DNA from: JACDBD01 sp050743385
Lineage (GTDB): Bacteria; Actinomycetota; Acidimicrobiia; IMCC26256; JACDBD01
Assembly: GCA_050743385.1 (NCBI GenBank)
Contig: JBOGFJ010000200.1
Location: forward strand, 1-5,937
DNA: 5,937 bases
Reading direction: 5' to 3'
The notes beneath the pieces are model-generated. The model ran no database searches. It was not told where the DNA came from and worked only from the letters and a program-made list of their open reading frames with translations. Both the position numbers and the translations under genes were made by a program. Below, piece by piece: positions 1 to 5,413 of the stretch. Numbering within the stretch: position 1 is the stretch's first letter; each line of letters begins with the position of its first letter.

Positions 1-580
1 GTTCGAGCGTCCCGTCCGCCACATGCGCGAGTACCTCGAGATCCTCATGCCGCTGGTGCGCGGTGAGTCGGTCTCGTACCAAGGCGAGACGCTCACGTTC
101 AACGGCGGCGTGCAGATCCCGGGTGCGCCGCCGTTCCCGGTGCTCGTCGCCGCCCTGGGCCCCAAGATGCTCGAGCTCGCCGGGAGCCGCGCCGACGGCA
201 CCATCACGTGGATGACAGGGCCTGACACGCTGGCGAGTCACACCATCCCGACACTCACGAAGGCGGGCGAGCAGGCGGGACGTCCCGCTCCCCGCGTCGC
301 CGTTGGGCTCCCGGTGTGCGTGACCGACGACGCCGACGCGGCCCGCGAGCGCGCCGGCAAGGTCTTCGCCGTCTACGACGACCTCCCCTCCTACAAGGCG
401 ATGCTCGACCGCGAGGGCGCGGGCGGGCCCGGCGACGTTGCCATCGTCGGCGACGAGGCCGCCGTCACGCGTGGGATCGAACGCCTGCGCGACATCGGCG
501 TGACCGACTTCGCCGCGGTCGAGTACGGGGCACGCGACATTCGTCCTCGGACGCGTGAGCTCCTGCGCACCCTCCTCTGA
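1..580 (+). CDS. LLM class F420-dependent oxidoreductase, C-terminal part (MSMEG_4879-like), 5' truncated
   Basis: The reading frame is open from base 2, so the gene begins left of the window. About 192 C-terminal residues are visible, roughly two thirds of a usual 280-300 residue protein. The first residues (FERPVRHMREYLEILMPL) and the segment PPFPVLVAALGPKMLELAG followed by ADGTITWMTGP are typical, from memory, of the MSMEG_4879 family of luciferase-like TIM-barrel oxidoreductases, which use reduced F420 (some relatives FMN). VLVAALGP with the following Gly/Asp-rich stretch lies where this superfamily binds the cofactor phosphate. The substrate is unknown. The ATG at 23 is an internal methionine, not the start, because homology continues upstream of it. 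The stop at 578-580 is followed after 4 bases by a GTG start, so it is probably cotranscribed with the next gene. It belongs to a different LLM subfamily from the tandem pair further right. Confidence 0.88.
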   Translation, partial: FERPVRHMREYLEILMPLVRGESVSYQGETLTFNGGVQIPGAPPFPVLVAALGPKMLELAGSRADGTITWMTGPDTLASHTIPTLTKAGEQAGRPAPRVAVGLPVCVTDDADAARERAGKVFAVYDDLPSYKAMLDREGAGGPGDVAIVGDEAAVTRGIERLRDIGVTDFAAVEYGARDIRPRTRELLRTLL

Positions 581-584
581 CGCC

Positions 585-1259
585 GTGACCGAGACCGCAC
601 GCTCGCCGCTCGAGATGCTGGGCGCGCTCGCGTCCCAGGAGGTGGAGGTGGCCGACAGCCTCCGCCACTGCGAGCTGTACACGCTCGCCGGGCTGCTCAC
701 GCTGCTCTGGCACGGCGACCCCGAGGCCGAGCGCGTCGTGCTCATGTGCGGCGGCGCGATGGGCGGGCTGCTCGGACCCGCCGGCGGCGTCTACCACGAC
801 CTCGGCACCCGCTTCGCCGCCGACGGCATCGCGACGATCCGCGTCGGCTATCGCCAGCCCAACGACCTGCGCTCTTGCGTGCACGACCTCTTGGCCACCG
901 CCGAGCTGGCGGCCCGCCACGGAGGGAAGCGCTTCGTCACCGTCGGGCACTCGTTCGGCGGCGCGGTCGCGATCGGGGCCGCGATCGCTCTCGGCGGCGA
1001 CTGCGCCGGCGTGGTGACGCTCTCGACGCAGTCGGCCGGGTGCGAGAACGCCGCCGGGCTCGGCGCCACTCCCCTGCTCCTTCTCCACGGCGAGAAGGAC
1101 GAGCTCCTCCCGCCGGACACGAGCTTCATGGTGCAGGCACTGGCCGGCACGGGTGAGGTCGTGATCCTCCCCGGCACCGGCCATCTCCTCGTGGAGGCCG
1201 GCGAGGAGCTTCGCGACCGGCTCGGCACCTGGATCCCGGAGCGCCTGGCGACAGCGTGA
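585..1259 (+). CDS. alpha/beta hydrolase family protein
   Basis: This is a 224-residue cytoplasmic alpha/beta-hydrolase with no signal peptide. The nucleophile elbow GHSFGG puts the catalytic Ser at residue 123. The acid is probably Asp172 in LLLHGEKDELLP, and the histidine is His200 in LPGTGHLL, so the triad is complete and in canonical order and spacing. The early segment VVLMCGGAMGG (about 51-61) lies where the oxyanion-hole strand and loop normally sit. The substrate is not evident; a small esterase, thioesterase or dienelactone-hydrolase-like role is possible. I chose GTG at 585, four bases after the upstream stop. An in-frame GTG at 555 would add ten residues that overlap the previous gene. 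Neither start has a clear Shine-Dalgarno, which fits translational coupling. The stop overlaps the next gene's GTG by three bases (GTGA). Confidence 0.85.
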   Translation: MTETARSPLEMLGALASQEVEVADSLRHCELYTLAGLLTLLWHGDPEAERVVLMCGGAMGGLLGPAGGVYHDLGTRFAADGIATIRVGYRQPNDLRSCVHDLLATAELAARHGGKRFVTVGHSFGGAVAIGAAIALGGDCAGVVTLSTQSAGCENAAGLGATPLLLLHGEKDELLPPDTSFMVQALAGTGEVVILPGTGHLLVEAGEELRDRLGTWIPERLATA

Positions 1260-1867
1260 GCAATCCCTACCGGGCGCCCGGCCGTAGCTCATCCGTGCGC
1301 GAGAACCTTCGGGTGTGGGCAGCCGCGGTCGCGGCCGGGGTGCTGCTGGTGGTCGTGCTCGAGGCCTGTAGCGACGGCGACACCGTCACGACCAGCTCGA
1401 CCACCGCCCCGCGAGAAGACTTCGTGCCCGAGGCGGCCGACTTCCGCAACCTGCACACCATGACGGAGGTGCGCGGCTTCTACGTCGACAACCGCCTCGG
1501 TCACCTCGACGAGGCGATCACCGTCGCCAACTCACCCGACGGGGGCGAGTATCCCGTCGGGACGATCATCCAGCTCGTCCCACAGGAGGCGATGGTCAAG
1601 CGGCGCGCGGGGTTCAGCCCCGCCACCAACGACTGGGAGTTCTTCTTCCTCTCGGTGTCGCCGGCAGGCACGGTGATCGAGGTGCGCGGAGGCGACGAGG
1701 TGGTCAACCGCTTCGGCGGCAACTGCGCCAGCTGCCACTCGGCCGCCGACCCTCAGTTCGACTTCGTCTGCGAAGACGATCACGGCTGCGAGCCGCTGCC
1801 GATCGACGACAACATCATCCTCGCGATCCAGGAAGCCGACCCGCGACCTCTCGAGTCGGCTCCCTGA
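1256..1867 (+). CDS. lipoprotein with one c-type haem motif, cytochrome P460-like
   Basis: This 203-residue protein has an N-terminal lipoprotein signal: basic residues up to R19, a hydrophobic core at about 20-35, and lipobox LEAC with the lipidated Cys38. A Thr/Ser-rich linker (41-50) follows, so the mature protein should be tethered to the outer face of the membrane. One haem-c site, CASCH (157-161), lies near the C terminus. Cys172 and Cys178 form an extra pair that could be a disulfide. The order YPVGTIIQLV, then MVKRRAGF, then NDWEFFFL, then NRFGGNCASCH resembles the beta-sheet cytochrome P460/c'-beta fold, in which a C-terminal CxxCH follows the sheet; this is from memory and not from a search. 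Lys115 in MVKRR is a candidate for the conserved lysine region. GTG at 1256 overlaps the upstream stop. GTG at 1295 would also give a normal signal peptide (190 residues). A redox or nitrogen-oxide role is conceivable but unproven. Confidence 0.72.
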   Translation: MSNPYRAPGRSSSVRENLRVWAAAVAAGVLLVVVLEACSDGDTVTTSSTTAPREDFVPEAADFRNLHTMTEVRGFYVDNRLGHLDEAITVANSPDGGEYPVGTIIQLVPQEAMVKRRAGFSPATNDWEFFFLSVSPAGTVIEVRGGDEVVNRFGGNCASCHSAADPQFDFVCEDDHGCEPLPIDDNIILAIQEADPRPLESAP

Positions 1868-1884
1868 TCGCGTCTTCGTAGCTG

Positions 1885-2277
1885 CTAGCTGCTGAGCTCG
1901 GGCGCCCACTCGCGCTTCGGGCTGTACTGGTAGTTCGTGATCAGGCTGACCGCGAGCACCGCGATCCCGGCGGCAACGAAGAAGACGGCGAGACCGCCGT
2001 CACTGTCGGTGTAACCGAGTGCGAACGGGCTGACGATCAGCAGTGCGGCCGCGAGGTAGTCACCGGCAGAGTGCAGTGTGAACGGCAGGACCTTCACGAC
2101 GCCGAGCGGGTACTTGGTGAGCATGCTCACCGCGAGCACGACGGCGCCGACGATCACACCAGTGGCCACGGCCAGGCCGTCACCGCCGACCGAGAGGGCG
2201 ACGATGATGAGCAGACCACCTACTGCGTAGTCGGCGACGGCATGGAGCCACGCCGGAAGGGCTCGGACGAGAGACAT
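1885..2277 (-). CDS. four-helix membrane protein with internal duplication (SPW-repeat-like)
   Basis: This is a 130-residue integral membrane protein with hydrophobic segments at about 13-30, 35-53, 71-88 and 94-113. It is built from two similar halves of about 57 residues. LPAWLHAVADYAVGGLLIIV (7-26) parallels LPFTLHSAGDYLAAALLIV (64-82), and AVLAVSMLTKYPLG parallels AVLAVSLITNYQYS. The SPFALGY segment in half two recalls the SPW motif of small bacterial membrane repeat proteins, but this assignment is tentative. Each half carries a His and an Asp (LH, then three residues, then DY) at the start of its first helix, an unusual polar placement that may matter for function. The ATG at 2277 is preceded by GGAGG with a short spacer (ACCT). 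The C terminus is a charged, presumably cytoplasmic tail. It converges with the haem lipoprotein gene across 17 bp and lies 94 bp after the LLM gene on the same strand. Function unknown. Confidence 0.78.
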   Translation of the reverse strand: MSLVRALPAWLHAVADYAVGGLLIIVALSVGGDGLAVATGVIVGAVVLAVSMLTKYPLGVVKVLPFTLHSAGDYLAAALLIVSPFALGYTDSDGGLAVFFVAAGIAVLAVSLITNYQYSPKREWAPELSS

Positions 2278-2295
2278 AGGTCCTCCAGGGTCGTG

Positions 2296-2316
2296 CGCAC
2301 GGCTCCTGCCCGTGCG
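2296..2316. repeat. short inverted repeat (7-bp stem) upstream of the membrane protein gene
   Basis: CGCACGG at 2296-2302 is complementary to CCGTGCG at 2310-2316 across a 7-base loop. It overlaps a perfect 10-bp palindrome, CGTGCGCACG, at 2292-2301. The element sits in the 94-bp gap between the LLM stop and the Shine-Dalgarno of the membrane protein gene. There is no T-tract on either strand, so it is not a textbook Rho-independent terminator. It could be an operator, a 5' UTR hairpin or chance in high-G+C DNA. Confidence 0.3.
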
Positions 2317-2371
2317 ACTACCCCGGAATTCGTGGTCAGCCCGGTGGGCGGATCAGGCCTGCACGAAACCT

Positions 2372-3313
2372 TCACGTGCCGGCGAGCCGCTCGACCACCG
2401 GTGCGAACGCCTCGTACTGGTCGTCACCGACGACGACGTACGAGACGCCCCATTCGTCCCGCCGTGCGACCAGCAGGTCGCAGATCTCGTCGACCGTCCC
2501 GACGCAGGCGACGCCCGACTCGAGCGCCTCGTCGGCCGTCAGCCCGAAGCCGGGGGCCAGCGACTCGGCGAGGCCGCGCCGATCGTCGGTCACCGCGGTC
2601 ATGAAGTAGCGGATCTGGAGCTCGACGTCGTCGCAGCGGTCGCCCGCTCCCTCGCGCACCCACTCGATCTTCTGCTTCGTCATCGACGCGACCGAGGTCT
2701 GCACGGCGTCGCGGGTGACCGCGCCCTTGCGCAGGTTGGGGTTGATGCCGACGATGTCGGCCTCGCGCCCGGCGAGCTTCAGGAGCTTCTCGCCGCCGCC
2801 GCCGACGAGGATCGGCGGGCAGGGCTGCTGCACGGGCTTGGGGGTCCCGTCGTAACCGGTGATCCGGTAGTGCTTCCCGTCGAGCGAGAACTTCTCCGGC
2901 CCCCACGCGCCCTTGCAGATCGCGATCGCCTCCTCGAGGCGTTCGATGCGCACGCCCGGCCGGTCGTACGGCAGGCCGAGGGCGTCGTAGTCGGTCTGCT
3001 GCCACCCCGCGCCGATGCCCGCCTCGACCCGCCCGCCCGACAGCACGTCGAGAGTGGCGAACTCCTTCGCCGTGACCGCCGGGTGCTTGTAGTCGTTGCC
3101 GAGCACCAGCGTGCCGATGCGCAAAGTCTCGGTCGCTTCGGCGGCGACGGCGATGCCGACCATCGGCGCGTACACCGTGTCGATGAAATGGTCGGGCATG
3201 TACAGGGTTGAGTAGCCGAGCGCCTCGACTTTGCGCGCCTTCTCCCGCCATGCCCGACCGTCGGCGGCCGCCGCGGTCTGTACGCCGAACCGGAACCTGC
3301 GGTCGTGCGGCAT
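2372..3313 (-). CDS. LLM class F420-dependent oxidoreductase (MSMEG_2516-like), downstream tandem copy
   Basis: This complete 313-residue luciferase-like TIM-barrel oxidoreductase probably uses reduced F420 for hydride transfer to an unknown substrate. The N terminus DRRFRFGVQ, the LYMPDHF block (37-43), TLRIGTLVLGNDYKHP (63-78), the GRVEAGIGAGW loop (94-104), and PPILVGGGGEKLL (166-178) in the phosphate-binding region are the conserved landmarks of the family named after MSMEG_2516. That family name is from memory. The ATG at 3313 has a good Shine-Dalgarno (GGAGGA at 3316-3321 on the plus-strand numbering). The gene starts 17 bp after the stop of a paralog on the same strand, so the two are likely cotranscribed. 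The paralogs align nearly end to end, both finish in FAPVV-x-RLAGT, and well over half of the positions match by eye. A specific difference is the Cys-containing PVQQPCPPILV here versus PVQQPHPPIIV in the paralog. Confidence 0.92.
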   Translation of the reverse strand: MPHDRRFRFGVQTAAAADGRAWREKARKVEALGYSTLYMPDHFIDTVYAPMVGIAVAAEATETLRIGTLVLGNDYKHPAVTAKEFATLDVLSGGRVEAGIGAGWQQTDYDALGLPYDRPGVRIERLEEAIAICKGAWGPEKFSLDGKHYRITGYDGTPKPVQQPCPPILVGGGGEKLLKLAGREADIVGINPNLRKGAVTRDAVQTSVASMTKQKIEWVREGAGDRCDDVELQIRYFMTAVTDDRRGLAESLAPGFGLTADEALESGVACVGTVDEICDLLVARRDEWGVSYVVVGDDQYEAFAPVVERLAGT

Positions 3314-3330
3314 CGTCCTCCGTCTCCCTC

Positions 3331-4275
3331 CTACGTCCCGGCGAGGCGGGCGACGACGGGCGCGAACTGCTCGATCACGTCGACGCCCACCACGTGGTAG
3401 CTCATCTGCCAGCGCTCACGCCGGGCAAGAAGATCGTCGACCATCTCGGCGACCGTGCCCGCCAGCACCACCGGCGCGTCGAGCGCCTCGTCGGCGGTGA
3501 CGCCGAACGCCGGCGCCATGCCCTCGGCGAGGCCGCGGCGGTCGTCGGTGAAGAACGTAAAGCCGACGAACGCCTGGATCTCGAGGTCGTCGAAGCGGTC
3601 CCCCGCGCTGGCTCGCACCCAGGCGAGCTTCTCGTCGACCGCCGCACCCGTGATCGAGCGGGCAGCGTCCTGCGTGGTCGCCTCACCGCCGCGCAGGTTG
3701 GCGTTGACGCCCACGATGTCGGCCACGCGGGCCGCGAGCGACAGCACCTTCTTCCCTCCCCCGCCCACGATGATCGGCGGGTGCGGCTGCTGCACCGGCT
3801 TCGGCTGGCCGTCGAGGTCGGTGATCGCGTAGTGCTCACCGCGGTAGCTGAACGGCTTCTCCGCCATCAGCCCCTTGAGGACGGCGATCGACTCGGCCAG
3901 CCGCTCGATGCGCACCGAGGGCCGGTCGAGCGCGATGCCGGCCTTCTCGTAGTCGGCGGTCATCCAGCCCGCGCCGATGCCGAGCTCGAGGCGTCCGTCG
4001 GAGAGGAGATCGAGGGTCGCGGCCTCGCGGGCGAGCACGACCGGGTGCTTGTAGTCGTTGCCGAGCACGAGCGTGCCCACGCGGAGCGTGGAGGTCGCTT
4101 CCGCCACCATCGCCATCGCAGGCATGGGCGCGACCGGGTGATCGACGAAGTGGTCGGGCACGAACCAGGTCGCGTAGCCGAGGCCTTCGGCCGTCCGGGC
4201 CTTCTCGCGATAGTCGGCGCCGGAGTGCCCGTGCGAGGCCATCACCCCGAAGCGGAACTTCCGATCGTGCGCCAC
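3331..4275 (-). CDS. LLM class F420-dependent oxidoreductase (MSMEG_2516-like), upstream tandem copy
   Basis: This 314-residue paralog of the following gene has the same landmarks at nearly the same positions: DRKFRFGV, WFVPDHFVD (37-45), TLRVGTLVLGNDYKHP (63-78), GRLELGIGAGW (94-104) and PPIIVGGGGKKVL (166-178). It should be a cytosolic F420H2- or possibly FMN-dependent oxidoreductase of unknown substrate. The frame stays open upstream to an ATG at 4458, but that would add 61 Arg/Pro-rich residues overlapping the dut 3' end. GTG at 4275 gives MAHDRKFRFG, which aligns exactly with MPHDRRFRFG of the paralog, so it is the chosen start. No strong Shine-Dalgarno precedes it. The gap to dut is 113 bp and holds a gene remnant on the other strand, so this gene may have its own promoter, although none is clear by eye. 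Differences from the copy cluster at about residues 12-22, 195-220 and 236-242, which may reflect substrate specificity. Confidence 0.92.
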   Translation of the reverse strand: MAHDRKFRFGVMASHGHSGADYREKARTAEGLGYATWFVPDHFVDHPVAPMPAMAMVAEATSTLRVGTLVLGNDYKHPVVLAREAATLDLLSDGRLELGIGAGWMTADYEKAGIALDRPSVRIERLAESIAVLKGLMAEKPFSYRGEHYAITDLDGQPKPVQQPHPPIIVGGGGKKVLSLAARVADIVGVNANLRGGEATTQDAARSITGAAVDEKLAWVRASAGDRFDDLEIQAFVGFTFFTDDRRGLAEGMAPAFGVTADEALDAPVVLAGTVAEMVDDLLARRERWQMSYHVVGVDVIEQFAPVVARLAGT

Positions 4276-4316
4276 GGCGGCGCAGGCTAGCGCCCGGGCA
4301 TTCGACGGGAGGAGCG

Positions 4317-4388
4317 ATGAGCTCCGCCCGGTGCAGCAAGGAGGCCGCCGAGCTCTACGTCTCGGTGTTCCCGAACTCGGAGCCGTAG
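4317..4388 (+). pseudogene. remnant of a PhnB-like VOC (glyoxalase-fold) gene, 23 codons
   Basis: A short + strand ORF starts at ATG 4317, after a strong Shine-Dalgarno (GGGAGGAG at 4307-4314), and ends at TAG 4386-4388. Its peptide contains SKEAAELYVSVFPNSE. This closely matches, from memory, the N-terminal core of PhnB / '3-demethylubiquinone methyltransferase-like' VOC proteins, where an E-E-A-A-x-F-Y-x-S-x-F-P-N-S motif follows a WFDG strand. Full-length members run to roughly 130-160 residues, so only the first helix is left. The coding then ends in a TAG that abuts the dut stop on the opposite strand (TAGCTA at 4386-4391). An FDG triplet occurs just upstream (4301-4309) in another frame and may mark a frameshifted relic of the preceding strand, or chance. 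The simplest reading is a gene whose body was deleted. A real small peptide is possible but less likely. Confidence 0.6.
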
Positions 4389-4823
4389 CTACCGGCCCGT
4401 CGAACCGAAACCCTCGGCGTCGCGCTGGGTTGTGCCGATGTCGTCGACCTCGACCCACTCGACCGTGTCGACCTGCTGCACGACGAGCTGGGCGATGCGG
4501 TCACCGCGGTGCACCTGGTACGGCGTCGCCGGGTCGGTATTCACGAGCACCACCTTGACCTCCCCCCGGTACAGCGGGTCGATGAGGCCGGGCGTATTGA
4601 GGCAGGTGATGCCATGACGCAGTGCCAGGCCCGAACGAGGCAGCACGAAGCCCGCATGGCCCGACGGGATCGCCACCGCGATGCCCGTAGGCACGAGCGC
4701 GCGGCCGCCACCGGCGTCGATGAGCACGTCCTCCCGCGCGTGCAGGTCGTAGCCGGCGTCGTCGGGATGCTGCGCCTCGGGTAGCGGGAGCTCGCGGTCG
4801 AGCCGCTGGATGCGGACCTGCAT
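4389..4823 (-). CDS. dut: deoxyuridine 5'-triphosphate nucleotidohydrolase (dUTPase)
   Basis: The 144-residue trimeric-type dUTPase hydrolyses dUTP to dUMP and pyrophosphate, keeping uracil out of DNA and feeding dTMP synthesis in the cytosol. All five family motifs are present in order: DAGYDL (22-27), PRSGLA (62-67), GLIDPLYRGEV (79-89) with the catalytic-water Asp82 and the uracil-side Tyr85, RGDRIAQLV (106-114), and the C-terminal arm ending GFGSTGR (138-144). The phosphate-lid motif V is intact, so the enzyme should be active. The length is normal for bacteria. The ATG at 4823 overlaps the upstream DUF3501 stop by one base (TGATG) and has no clear Shine-Dalgarno of its own, implying translational coupling. 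The same frame is open to 5096, but the extra 91 Arg/Gly-rich residues lie inside the DUF3501 gene and are not real. Confidence 0.96.
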   Translation of the reverse strand: MQVRIQRLDRELPLPEAQHPDDAGYDLHAREDVLIDAGGGRALVPTGIAVAIPSGHAGFVLPRSGLALRHGITCLNTPGLIDPLYRGEVKVVLVNTDPATPYQVHRGDRIAQLVVQQVDTVEWVEVDDIGTTQRDAEGFGSTGR

Positions 4824-5413
4824 CAGCCCGAGAGGTCGCCGGCCAGCTCCTGGCGCTGCTCGTCGGTGAGCTCGACGTCGGCCTGGTAGTTCGGATGGTC
4901 GACGACGACCTGCACGGGACCCTGTCTGAACGCGCCCACCTCCTCGGATGTGAGCGGGAACTTCAGGTAGTGGACTGTCGTCGTCGCCTCTTCCCGGGTG
5001 AGGCGCTCCTCGTCGAGTGGCTCCGCCGCCACCGCGCCGGCGTCGCCGACGCGCAACGACACCGCCCGCTGGATGCCCACCAGCTTCGGGAGCCACGCGT
5101 AGAGCTTGGGTTTGTCGTCGATCTCGATGAACAGGGTGCCCGAGAGCTCACCGGGATCGGGGATGAGCTGGTTGTAGGTCTCGACCTCGTGCTCGATCTG
5201 CTCGTCGGTGACCATGCGCTCGACTCGGGCCATCTCCTGGATCTGGAAGCGCATCGTGTCGGTGTTCTCGAAGGTGAGCGTGAGGAGGTCGCCGAGATGG
5301 ACGCGCCGGCGCTTCTTCATCACGATGATCCGCGACCGGAACTCCTCGCGTTCGCGCTCGTAGGCGCGCGTGTCCTTGATGTCGGCGAGGCTCAGCTTCT
5401 GCACGGCGGTCAT
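4823..5413 (-). CDS. DUF3501 family protein
   Basis: This 196-residue soluble, highly charged protein is of the DUF3501 family. That family is commonly encoded beside GlpC/heterodisulfide-reductase-like Fe-S proteins and rubrerythrin-type genes; its biochemical role is not known to me. Recognisable segments are LADIKDTRAYEREREEFR (9-26), the basic patch MKKRRRVHLGD (32-42), LTFENTDTMRFQIQEMAR (46-63), the acidic stretch at 70-81, and HYLKFPLT (148-155). It has no signal peptide, membrane segment or cysteine, so it does not bind Fe-S itself; the basic and acidic patches suggest a partner-binding role (inference). ATG 5413 overlaps the upstream stop as ATGA. The Shine-Dalgarno GGAGGA directly abuts this ATG, which is unusually close. 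GTG at 5404 would have a better spacing and would remove three residues. It ends in a one-base overlap with dut. Confidence 0.88.
   Translation of the reverse strand: MTAVQKLSLADIKDTRAYEREREEFRSRIIVMKKRRRVHLGDLLTLTFENTDTMRFQIQEMARVERMVTDEQIEHEVETYNQLIPDPGELSGTLFIEIDDKPKLYAWLPKLVGIQRAVSLRVGDAGAVAAEPLDEERLTREEATTTVHYLKFPLTSEEVGAFRQGPVQVVVDHPNYQADVELTDEQRQELAGDLSG

Noticed and set aside
465..1292. A 275-codon open frame on the - strand opposite the hydrolase
   Set aside because: It is Arg/Ala/Gly-rich with no recognisable motif. The + strand carries a complete hydrolase triad over the same bases.
1868..1892. A possible bidirectional terminator between the convergent genes, including a tandem TAGCTGC repeat (1879-1892)
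   Set aside because: The gap is only 17 bp. I see no stable stem with a T-tract, and the 7-bp repeat is too short to interpret.
2312..3211. A 299-codon open frame on the + strand
   Set aside because: It is antisense to the LLM gene and of low-complexity composition typical of the shadow of a high-G+C gene.
3208..4290. A 360-codon open frame on the + strand, longer than the real gene beneath it
   Set aside because: The - strand encodes a clear LLM oxidoreductase aligning with its tandem paralog. The + frame shows no domain and is rich in Arg, His and Asp.
4276..4458. An N-terminal extension of the upstream tandem LLM gene to an ATG at 4458
   Set aside because: The 61 extra residues are Arg/Pro-rich, overlap the dut coding end and have no counterpart in the paralog. 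GTG at 4275 aligns exactly.
4824..5096. An N-terminal extension of dUTPase to 5096
   Set aside because: It lies inside the DUF3501 gene, is low complexity, and the protein from 4823 is already full length.
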